Shown here in pieces: positions 1 to 5,139 of a stretch of 5,139 bases of DNA. Where the stretch lies: positions 1-5,139 of the forward strand of contig CAZCFZ010000164.1 of NCBI GenBank assembly GCA_964498065.1, read 5' to 3'. Numbering within the stretch: position 1 is the first letter of the stretch; every line of letters starts with the position of its first letter. A program made the translations under genes and the position numbers. This DNA is from FEN-1297 sp964498065 (GTDB lineage: Bacteria > Bacteroidota > Ignavibacteria > Ignavibacteriales > Ignavibacteriaceae). Under the pieces are notes generated by a model. The model was not told the origin of the DNA and did not search any database. It was given only the letters and a program-made list of their open reading frames with translations.

Positions 1-960
1 TTCCCCGATGTGCTGCTCGATTATAAAGTTAATGATTGGGCAAATGTAAGACTTGCATATACAAACGGTATTTCCCGCCCGGATTATACGGCAATTATTC
101 CCAAAGTTGCCTTTTATAAAGGCACCTTTGAACTAGGAAATCCTCAGTTAAAGCCTGCTACTGCACAAAACTTTGATGTTGTCGGATCATTCCACAACAA
201 TTATATAGGCCTATTTACGATAGATGCATACTATAAGATAATAAAAGATCAAATGTATAATACATCGATCTACTATGTAGCTCGCAATCAATTTATACCT
301 AATTCTAATATCCCCGATTCGACAACATTATGGCAAAGATTTGGTTTTATAGTACCGCCCAATCAAGTTATCAATCTTGCTTTAAACAATAAGAACCTCG
401 GTTATATAAGAGGTGTTGAACTTGATTGGCAGACAAATTTCTGGTATTTGCCCGGTCCGCTTAGCGCTTTGGTTTTGGATGTAAACTATACAAAATCAGG
501 GTCAAATACGGCTTACACTATTCTTCGTAATGTTGTTACTAATTATACCGACCCGATTACTCATCGTCCAAGACAAAGGTATTCTACGGTGGATACATCT
601 TACGTGGGGAGATTAATTCAGCAGGCAAATGATGTGGTGAACGTTGCGCTTGGTATAGACTATAAAGGCTTCTCCGGCCGTATATCATTTAGTATGACCG
701 GTAATGTATTGAACTCGGTAGGATCAAGACCTGAAGAGAATTCATTTACCGGCAATATATACAGATGGGATTTTTCTGTTAAACAAGAGCTGCCTTTTAA
801 AGGATTGAGCGTAGCTTTGAATGGAACAAATATCTTTCACAATGGAATAAAGACGTATCGAAATTACAGAACGAGTCCGGATGCTCCGATAACCAAAAAC
901 CTTGTATCGGTATTATTTTTCCCGACGACATTCCAGATGAATTTAAGATATACTTTTTAA
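1..960 (+). CDS. TonB-dependent outer-membrane receptor, C-terminal part (5' truncated by window)
   Basis: This is the C-terminal half of a beta-barrel receptor that would move a large or scarce substrate across the outer membrane using TonB/ExbBD energy. The frame is open from base 1, so the GTG at 10 is an internal codon and not a start; 319 codons are visible. Counting from the first codon, the family hallmarks are SRPDY with IIP (25-34), GNPQLKPATAQNFD (46-59) followed by alternating barrel strands and AYYK (76-79), GYIRGVELDWQ (134-144), YLPGPL (149-154) with NYT (162-164), and a C-terminal strand ending in FQMNLRYTF, whose terminal Phe is the usual BAM-recognised residue. The GNPxLKP and RGVELDWQ...LPGPL pattern resembles the Xanthomonas/Caulobacter-type receptors (TIGR01782-like) more than SusC, but this is by eye. 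The plug and the TonB box lie outside the window, so the substrate cannot be assigned. The secreted beta-helix gene starts 113 bases downstream with no evident terminator between them, which suggests co-transcription. Confidence 0.9.
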   Translation, partial: FPDVLLDYKVNDWANVRLAYTNGISRPDYTAIIPKVAFYKGTFELGNPQLKPATAQNFDVVGSFHNNYIGLFTIDAYYKIIKDQMYNTSIYYVARNQFIPNSNIPDSTTLWQRFGFIVPPNQVINLALNNKNLGYIRGVELDWQTNFWYLPGPLSALVLDVNYTKSGSNTAYTILRNVVTNYTDPITHRPRQRYSTVDTSYVGRLIQQANDVVNVALGIDYKGFSGRISFSMTGNVLNSVGSRPEENSFTGNIYRWDFSVKQELPFKGLSVALNGTNIFHNGIKTYRNYRTSPDAPITKNLVSVLFFPTTFQMNLRYTF

Positions 961-990
961 TGGTTTATTTTTATATAATGATGTCTAAAA

Positions 991-999
991 AAGGAGGTG
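991..999 (+). promoter_or_regulatory. Orphan Shine-Dalgarno-like site in the receptor/beta-helix intergenic region
   Basis: AAGGAGGTG here is a perfect complement of the 16S rRNA anti-SD, yet no ATG, GTG or TTG lies at a usable distance downstream; the next good start is at 1074, which has its own SD. The site also lies inside a 26-codon ATG frame (978-1058) that itself lacks an upstream SD, and just after a TATAAT at 974-979. It could be a relic of a lost leader ORF, a ribosome standby site, or chance. Function is not established. Confidence 0.3.
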
Positions 1000-1061
1000 T
1001 AAAAATTTATAATTACAAGAAAGTGAGTAATTCACAAAATAATCTAAACAACAACTAATTT

Positions 1062-1068
1062 AAGGAGG
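1062..1068 (+). promoter_or_regulatory. Ribosome binding site of the beta-helix/T9SS protein
   Basis: AAGGAGG stands 5 bases before the ATG at 1074. It is a strong canonical SD and fixes that start, which is also immediately followed by a signal peptide. Such strong SDs are uncommon in classical Bacteroidia, so it is weak evidence about lineage. Confidence 0.8.
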
Positions 1069-1073
1069 CTTAA

Positions 1074-2837
1074 ATGAAAAGTGTAAGTTTACTTTTCACT
1101 ATGATTTTTCTTCTTGTATCGACGCTGTTTGCTCAAGATATGCAGTATGTCTCAAAGCAAAGCGGCGATACTCTCTGGGTAAAAGATGATGCTGCATTTG
1201 GCGGTACGAATACTCTGACCCTATTAATGGCTTCGGATTCTTCGGCTCCCGCAGGGCGTGTGTATATGCTGGATAACTTCGGAATATACTCCTGCGATAA
1301 TAACCCTGTAACTTCATCCAAATATAGGACCATTATTATGGGTCCGACGCAGACATCTTTGAAAACAAACAAAGGTATTGCTCCTCCGATTATTTCAGGT
1401 ACAAATTCCACAAATACTCAGTCATATGGCGGTATGACAATCAATAAAGACCTGCTTATTAAAAATGTAGATCTTGAAATTGGTAATTCTGCCGGCAACA
1501 ACGGAGGATGGGCTTTCTTTGGTTTTAACGGCGCCGGTATGAGACTTCAAGTAGATAACTGTATTATGGAACATACATGGTGGTGCTGGGTTGGTGGTCC
1601 GCCTGCTAACACAAGAGTATTTTTTACAAACGATTACATGGTAAATATGGACGGTCATAGTTGCCGTCGAAACGGCGGTATTACGGATTTCAATTCGGGC
1701 GGTGTTACTCAGATAGATACTCTTGTTGTTGAAAACTGTACACATGTGAATTTCCAGGGTACTGCTTACAAATTTAGATATGGTGTCAATGTTCATAAAG
1801 TGGTTTTCAATCATAATGACTTTATCGATTGTGCCGGTTATATTTTTATGAATAACGGCGACCAGACAAATATGAGTGAAACGAATAACATCTTTGTAAA
1901 TGTGCAGTTGCAGGGTTATGCCCCGCCGCTTTTCAAAGCTGATGCAGGTGAAGTAGATATGTGGGGAGAGCCAATGGGTCTTGTTAATTTACGTGTCGAT
2001 TCTACTTTCAACGCAAACGGCAAAAACTTTTATGCCGACAGAAACTTAGTTTATTGGGATCCGTCTCTTGCTGATATCCCCACAACATTGAATGCAAATC
2101 AGGTAGACAACAGTACACAGTGGGTTTCTCAGATGATTATAATGAATAATAGAACAGATAGCTTATTTATGGATAAAGCAAATTATCCTCTTCTTACAAA
2201 CGGTAAATGGTTCGAAAATCAATTACCAACCTTTGCGAATACGAGTGATTTGTTTTCCACCCAGCTTGGAATATTAAAAGATTATGCAATTGCATGCGTT
2301 GACACTGCCTACGGTACACCACTGCCGTCCTGGCGTCAAGCTAGTAACCCGGAAGCATCAAATTTCATCTATGCCGATTGGCCGATTCCGATTGATCTTT
2401 CTTACACTGATTCCAATTTGATGACAGCCGGTATTCATGGTTACCCGCTTGGAGACTTAAACTGGTTCCCAAGTGCATATGCAACATGGAGCTCTCAATC
2501 AGATATGGGTTACATTGATTCAGTTTTGGACGGATCAAAGCCTGTTGCTGTTAAAAGTGTAAAAGAGCAGCCTCAGAAGTTCGAACTGCAGCAGAATTAT
2601 CCGAATCCGTTTAACCCGACAACAAGCATTAGCTTCACACTTCCTCACAGCGGTAATGTTTCGCTGAAGGTTTACAATGTTATAGGTGAAGAAGTTGCTA
2701 CTTTGGTTAACGGTTTTAAAACCGCTCAAACATACCATGTAACATTTAATGCAACAAATCTGTCAAGCGGTGTTTATATTTATCAGATCAAATTCGGAAA
2801 CCAAGCTATTTCAAAGAAGATGGTTCTAATGAAATAG
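1074..2837 (+). CDS. Secreted beta-helix-like protein with T9SS type A C-terminal sorting domain
   Basis: This is a 587-aa exported protein. Residues 1-20 are a Sec signal peptide (Lys2, hydrophobic core, probable cleavage LFA-QD at 20/21). The body, about 21-465, has regularly spaced short strands with Asn/Cys turns, for example LLIKNVDLEIG (127-137), MRLQVDNCIMEH (156-167), TRVFFTNDYMVNM (180-192), DTLVVENCTHVNF (215-227), VHKVVFNHNDFIDCAG (240-255) and SETNNIFVN (268-276). That pattern suggests a right-handed parallel beta-helix as in pectate-lyase-like proteins. The body closes with GYPLGDLNWFP (456-466). After a linker, residues about 503-587 form a type A sorting domain: LQQNYPNPFNPTT (505-517), LKVYNVIGEEVATLV (531-545), SSGVYIYQI (564-572) and KKMVLMK at the end. 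T9SS would carry the protein over the outer membrane and anchor or release it. Beta-helix folds often bind or cleave polysaccharide, but no catalytic set is recognisable, so enzyme activity is not claimed. It probably shares a transcript with the upstream receptor. Confidence 0.88.
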   Translation: MKSVSLLFTMIFLLVSTLFAQDMQYVSKQSGDTLWVKDDAAFGGTNTLTLLMASDSSAPAGRVYMLDNFGIYSCDNNPVTSSKYRTIIMGPTQTSLKTNKGIAPPIISGTNSTNTQSYGGMTINKDLLIKNVDLEIGNSAGNNGGWAFFGFNGAGMRLQVDNCIMEHTWWCWVGGPPANTRVFFTNDYMVNMDGHSCRRNGGITDFNSGGVTQIDTLVVENCTHVNFQGTAYKFRYGVNVHKVVFNHNDFIDCAGYIFMNNGDQTNMSETNNIFVNVQLQGYAPPLFKADAGEVDMWGEPMGLVNLRVDSTFNANGKNFYADRNLVYWDPSLADIPTTLNANQVDNSTQWVSQMIIMNNRTDSLFMDKANYPLLTNGKWFENQLPTFANTSDLFSTQLGILKDYAIACVDTAYGTPLPSWRQASNPEASNFIYADWPIPIDLSYTDSNLMTAGIHGYPLGDLNWFPSAYATWSSQSDMGYIDSVLDGSKPVAVKSVKEQPQKFELQQNYPNPFNPTTSISFTLPHSGNVSLKVYNVIGEEVATLVNGFKTAQTYHVTFNATNLSSGVYIYQIKFGNQAISKKMVLMK

Positions 2838-2850
2838 TATTTAATGTAAT

Positions 2851-2899
2851 TTTGGGGTTTGCGAAATATCAAACCCCAAAGCTTAATAAAAAGCTTTTT
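2851..2899 (+). terminator. Two overlapping hairpins after the T9SS protein, the second with a T-run
   Basis: TTTGGGGTTT (2851-2860) and AAACCCCAAA (2871-2880) are perfect 10-bp arms, extended by a G-C pair at 2861/2870. The first hairpin lacks a T-run. AAAGCTT (2878-2884) and AAGCTTT (2891-2897) form a second hairpin running into TTTTT (2895-2899). The two stems share bases 2878-2880, so they partly compete. They start 13 bases after the stop codon, which is the expected place for a 3'-end processing or termination structure. Confidence 0.6.
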
Positions 2900-2938
2900 G
2901 GTACTTTTTCAATGATCGCATAGTTACTATGTATCTAC

Positions 2939-2990
2939 TAGCCTTCGAGGTTAATAACTCAATTTTTTGAAACCTCGAAGGTTACTTTTT
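2939..2990 (+). terminator. Strong rho-independent terminator
   Basis: CCTTCGAGGTT (2942-2952) pairs perfectly with AACCTCGAAGG (2971-2981). The stem extends outward by a G-U and two A-T pairs to 2939/2984, giving 14 pairs with an 18-base loop, and a run of five T follows (2986-2990). The T-run is only on the + strand side, so it should end the transcript of the receptor/T9SS-protein unit. Each arm is itself nearly self-complementary (CCTCGAAGG), which is unusual and recalls dispersed repeats. Confidence 0.75.
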
Positions 2991-3017
2991 ATGGTCTGTT
3001 CCTTCAATTGTTTATTT

Positions 3018-3195
3018 GAAAAATTATTAGTGTCCTAATATGTAAAATTTATCAGGTATGGGTAAATCATCCCTCGACCCTGCCTGCCGGCAGGCATGTC
3101 CGTTCGGGATGACAGTTGAAGTTTGGAAATTTGTAATGGCGAACGAAGCCGAACCATCACTTAAGTCAACAAATTAGAACACTGCCGAAAAATTA
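3018..3195. mobile_element. Candidate MITE-like element or repeat unit, non-coding
   Basis: AGTGTCCTAATATGT (3029-3043) matches the reverse complement of ACAAATTAGAACACT (3169-3183) at 13 of 15 positions, bounding a 155-base segment without a gene. Just outside lie identical 9-base direct repeats GAAAAATTA (3018-3026 and 3187-3195), as a target duplication would leave, though 2 and 3 bases separate them from the inverted repeats. The segment contains the GC-rich palindrome at 3067-3112. Both the direct repeats and the inverted ends are AT-rich, so chance is possible, and only further copies elsewhere in the genome would establish it. Confidence 0.35.
3067..3112. repeat. GC-rich nested palindrome (TGCCTGCCGGCAGGCA core)
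   Basis: The core, TGCCTGCCGGCAGGCA at 3081-3096, is a perfect 16-bp palindrome. Around it GAC (3076-3078) can pair with GTC (3098-3100), and TCATCCC (3067-3073) pairs perfectly with GGGATGA (3106-3112), giving a stepped hairpin on either strand. From memory, CCTGCCGGCAGG palindromes next to TCATCCCGA-type sequence are dispersed repeats in many environmental FCB and candidate-phylum genomes, where they show up as PACRQAG-like peptides in spurious ORFs. There is no T-run after it, so it is not a typical terminator. Confidence 0.6.
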
Positions 3196-3204
3196 ATAAC
3201 TTTC

Positions 3205-3230
3205 TTGAATTACCAAACTTTGGTTATATT
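3205..3230 (+). promoter_or_regulatory. Possible promoter with internal 13-bp dyad, upstream of the lipoprotein gene
   Basis: TTGAAT (3205-3210) and TATATT (3225-3230) resemble -35 and -10 boxes, but with a spacer of only 14 bases. A Bacteroidota-type reading, TTG at 3205 with a TA...TTTG element near 3227-3235, is also possible. Between the boxes lies ACCAAACTTTGGT (3212-3224), a dyad with 6-bp arms around a central C, which could be an operator. A promoter is expected here because a strong terminator lies upstream. Confidence 0.35.
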
Positions 3231-3246
3231 ATTTGACTTTATTTTC

Positions 3247-3251
3247 AGGAG
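3247..3251 (+). promoter_or_regulatory. Ribosome binding site of the PPIase-like lipoprotein
   Basis: AGGAG stands 6 bases before the ATG at 3258, supporting that start, which is also directly followed by a lipoprotein signal peptide. Confidence 0.7.
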
Positions 3252-3257
3252 CTGTTA

Positions 3258-5006
3258 ATGGATCTAAAAAAATACCTACTTCTGTTTTCTATTATTTTAT
3301 TTCTTGCATTCTCAGGCTGTACAAAAAACAAATCAAATATAAATGGAAATGATGAAGTAATTGCCAGGATTGGCAAAGATTACACGATAACTTTAAAGGA
3401 ACTTGAGAGAAACGTATCAGATTGGCATTTTGACCGAAGATTTCGAAACAAATCCGTAGCATACAACAATGCATTAAATTTAATGATAATAAATCGGCTG
3501 AAATTAATTGATTTCTTTGACAGGCATCTAAATGAAAATAAAGATTTAATGAATGAAATAGGTCGTTATATTAACTATGAATTAATAAATATGTTCTTTG
3601 ATAAAAGATTCATCGAAAAGTACGCTAATGAAAAAAATGCCGCCGAAGCATACAAGGAAATGGGCAAGGAAATAATTTATGATGAGGTTATATTACCGTT
3701 TCCGGTAAATTCAACTAAAAAGTCACTTGATTCGCTAAAAACAGTAGCATTAAATATAGAGGACGGTTTTAGCAAAGGTTACGATATTAGAGAACTTGTA
3801 AAATTGGATTCATTAAGAAATATTATTATTAATAATCATAAAAATATGACGTGGTCGCAAAGTTTAATGGACCCGGTTAGCAATGCTGTTTTTAATCTTA
3901 AAAAAGGATATACAAGGGTTTTAGATTTTGCGGACGGATTTCACATTGTAAAGGTATTGGATGTTAAAAAAATAAAATTGGAACCTTTTGAAAAGATAAA
4001 AGATAAAATAATATCACAACTTCAGAAGGGATACTATCAGACATCCGATACTGCGTTCGATAACTTTAGGAATGGACTTATAGATAAAAGCTCAATAAAG
4101 TGGAATCAAAAAGGACTTGATCAAATTATCAAATGGTCGTCCAAAGATGCTCACTTCTATGGAGGTGCTTATAAAGATATAATTCAAAAAGCTATTTCGA
4201 ACGGCAATAATTTTGAAATACTTTCATACAATAATGACAACGTTGATTTAAAAGAATATCTCCGGTTGCTGGAAGAAATTATAATCCCGAATCGCAATAC
4301 TATACTAAACCACGACAATGTGAAAGAATTTATTTTAAATGCGGTTTACAATTATAACGTAGCAAAAGCTGCAAAAAAACTCGGGTTAGAAAAGGAATTA
4401 ATTAATGTGCATACGAAAGATCCCATTATAAAAAATAGACTTATTTATTTATATAATGAGGCTGTTATTGACGGAAGCATACCCAAAGCTACACCGGAGT
4501 TATTACATAAATTTTATATAGCTCAAAAAGATTCAATATTCCATCAGCTGAAAATGGTATACATTTACGCAAGGATTTATTCGGACAGCGCAAAGGCAGC
4601 TGCAGATATAAATAAAATTAAAAAAGGAACGCCGTTTGAAAAGGTCAAAGATTCCTGGTATGTTAAGGAGTATATTCGTGAGCGGGACGGTTCGCTTAAG
4701 GCATACAGAACTGCAGGCGGAAACTACTTAGCAAAGGCAGCATTTGCATTGAAATTAAACCAATGTGCCGGACCGATTGAATATAATGATTCTACAAAAG
4801 GAAAACAGTTTGCCGTTATTAAATGTTTTAAGATCCAACCTGAAAAACAGCTTTCTTATGACGATGTTAAAGGTAAAAGAATAGAAGAGGAATTCAAAAA
4901 TTATTACCGCGAAAAAATTTCCAATGAGATTGAGGCAAAGTTAAAGAAAAAATACGGCGTAAAAATATTTCAAAACGCTTTATCCGAAGCAATTGCAGCT
5001 AAATAG
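3258..5006 (+). CDS. Lipoprotein with SurA-like N-terminus and two degenerate parvulin-like units
   Basis: This 582-aa protein is probably a periplasmic folding helper anchored by lipid. Residues 1-20 are a lipoprotein signal peptide with lipobox FSGC, Cys21 being the lipidated residue. Residues about 31-125 (DEVIARIGKDYTITLKELERNV, then a helical NALNLMIINRLKLIDFF block) look like the SurA/PrsA N-terminal chaperone region. A first parvulin-like unit spans about 138-236: a core strand at EVILPF lacks the usual His, Trp199 stands where LGW is expected, and AVFNLKKGYT (210-219) and DGFHIVKV (226-233, His229) match the family end. A helical stretch follows (about 240-425). A second unit, about 428-525, has VYIYARIYSD, IKKGTPFEKV (454-463), ERDGSL (475-480), AAFALKLNQCAGPI (494-507) and GKQFAVIK (515-522), with no His in the last motif. 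Isomerase activity is therefore doubtful and a chaperone role more likely. It may also just be a diverged PpiC/SurA paralogue. The next gene starts 2 bases after its stop. Confidence 0.8.
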   Translation: MDLKKYLLLFSIILFLAFSGCTKNKSNINGNDEVIARIGKDYTITLKELERNVSDWHFDRRFRNKSVAYNNALNLMIINRLKLIDFFDRHLNENKDLMNEIGRYINYELINMFFDKRFIEKYANEKNAAEAYKEMGKEIIYDEVILPFPVNSTKKSLDSLKTVALNIEDGFSKGYDIRELVKLDSLRNIIINNHKNMTWSQSLMDPVSNAVFNLKKGYTRVLDFADGFHIVKVLDVKKIKLEPFEKIKDKIISQLQKGYYQTSDTAFDNFRNGLIDKSSIKWNQKGLDQIIKWSSKDAHFYGGAYKDIIQKAISNGNNFEILSYNNDNVDLKEYLRLLEEIIIPNRNTILNHDNVKEFILNAVYNYNVAKAAKKLGLEKELINVHTKDPIIKNRLIYLYNEAVIDGSIPKATPELLHKFYIAQKDSIFHQLKMVYIYARIYSDSAKAAADINKIKKGTPFEKVKDSWYVKEYIRERDGSLKAYRTAGGNYLAKAAFALKLNQCAGPIEYNDSTKGKQFAVIKCFKIQPEKQLSYDDVKGKRIEEEFKNYYREKISNEIEAKLKKKYGVKIFQNALSEAIAAK

Positions 5007-5008
5007 AG

Positions 5009-5139
5009 ATGAACAGCAATAGAATCTTAAATGTAAATATCCTTGTAATTTCAGCAGTTGTTATTTGTTTTGAAATAGTATCCACAAGAATTTCTTCCCT
5101 AATATTTGTTCAAAATTATGCTTTTATAATTTTGTCTTT
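5009..5139 (+). CDS. Membrane protein, spermidine-synthase-like N-terminus (3' truncated by window)
   Basis: The first 43 codons of an ORF that runs off the window are visible. ATG at 5009 lies 2 bases after the stop of the lipoprotein gene, with no clear SD, so translation is probably coupled to the upstream gene. A short polar start (MNSNRILNVN) leads into a hydrophobic helix (about 11-21), then FEIVSTRISS (21-30) and a second hydrophobic stretch beginning LIFVQNYAFIILS. The Glu22...Thr26-Arg27 arrangement between two membrane segments, followed by NYAF, is what I associate with the N-terminal membrane domain of spermidine-synthase-like proteins (E..xTR near the end of helix 1). The catalytic Rossmann domain, if present, lies beyond the window, so the assignment rests on this motif only and another transporter-like family is possible. 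Confidence 0.55.
   Translation, partial: MNSNRILNVNILVISAVVICFEIVSTRISSLIFVQNYAFIILS

Larger units (their letters stand above)
2838..3257. other. 420-base intergenic region with terminators, palindromes and a possible small mobile element
   Basis: No credible gene was found here on either strand. In order it holds: a perfect 10-bp inverted repeat (2851-2880); a second hairpin sharing its 3' edge (2878-2897) with a T-run; a small odd palindrome CATAGTTACTATG (2919-2931); a strong intrinsic terminator (2939-2990); a segment bounded by 15-bp imperfect inverted repeats (3029-3043 and 3169-3183) that contains a GC-rich nested palindrome (3067-3112); and a probable promoter with a 13-bp dyad (3205-3230) in front of the lipoprotein gene. 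Composition changes sharply, from very AT-rich flanks to about 70% GC over 3071-3110. Confidence 0.75.

Noticed and set aside
10..12. GTG at 10 as the true start of the receptor gene
   Set aside because: The frame is open upstream to base 1 and the sequence is already inside the barrel domain; a plug domain must precede it.
978..1058. A 26-codon ATG frame between the receptor and T9SS genes, as a small protein gene
   Set aside because: It has no SD upstream, is rich in Lys/Asn as expected from AT-rich non-coding DNA, and overlaps the orphan SD. Kept only as part of a finding.
1099..1814. Open frames of 72, 92 and 130 codons on the - strand within the T9SS protein gene
   Set aside because: They are antisense to a well-supported coding region, have no recognisable domain and overlap each other; treated as shadows.
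2535..2738. A 67-codon - strand frame opposite the T9SS sorting domain
   Set aside because: The + strand sense encodes a clear conserved sorting domain, so this is a shadow frame.
2919..2931. CATAGTTACTATG palindrome as an operator
   Set aside because: It lies between two terminators with no gene to control and has a one-base centre; a chance match in AT-rich DNA is more likely.
3067..3112. The GC-rich palindrome as a rho-independent terminator
   Set aside because: No T-run follows on either strand, and the strong terminator upstream already accounts for ending the transcript.
2838..3257. CRISPR array or tRNA gene in the intergenic region
   Set aside because: No regularly spaced direct repeats are present and no cloverleaf with a TTC-arm and anticodon stem could be found; the repeats here are inverted.
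3292..3474. A 60-codon - strand frame at the start of the lipoprotein gene
   Set aside because: It is antisense to the signal peptide and N-terminal region of a convincing gene, with no start signal or domain.

Overview
The window looks like a chromosomal stretch from a Bacteroidota/Ignavibacteria-type (FCB superphylum) bacterium, probably a non-cultured or lightly studied lineage. The main reasons are a secreted protein ending in a type IX secretion (T9SS) type A sorting domain with the QNYPNPFNP signature common in Ignavibacteria and relatives, a TonB-dependent receptor just upstream of it, AT-rich DNA, and a lipoprotein PPIase-like gene of the SurA/PrsA sort. Clear Shine-Dalgarno sequences precede the two complete genes. 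That is more typical of Ignavibacteria-like lineages than of classical Bacteroidia, but this is an inference from two genes.

Layout, all genes on the + strand: (1) 1-960, the C-terminal 319 codons of a TonB-dependent outer-membrane receptor, cut by the window start. (2) 961-1073, a short leader region with an orphan perfect anti-SD complement. (3) 1074-2837, a 587-aa secreted protein with a signal peptide, a body that looks like a right-handed parallel beta-helix, and a C-terminal T9SS sorting domain. (4) 2838-3257, a 420-base intergenic region that is rich in structure. It holds two overlapping hairpins, a strong intrinsic terminator, a GC-rich nested palindrome inside a segment bounded by imperfect inverted repeats and short direct repeats (possible MITE-like element), and a small dyad in the probable promoter of the next gene. 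(5) 3258-5006, a 582-aa lipoprotein with an N-terminal SurA-like region and two degenerate parvulin-like units. (6) 5009-5139, the first 43 codons of a membrane protein resembling the N-terminus of spermidine-synthase-like multispanning proteins, cut by the window end.

The receptor and the beta-helix protein are probably one transcription unit for cell-surface capture or uptake of a substrate. No obvious terminator separates them, while strong ones follow the second gene. The lipoprotein and the membrane protein, only 2 bases apart, form a second unit. Nothing links the two units functionally beyond the fact that SurA-like chaperones help outer-membrane barrels fold. I see no RNA gene, CRISPR array, integrase or complete insertion sequence. 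The least explained part is the intergenic repeat region at about 3018-3195.
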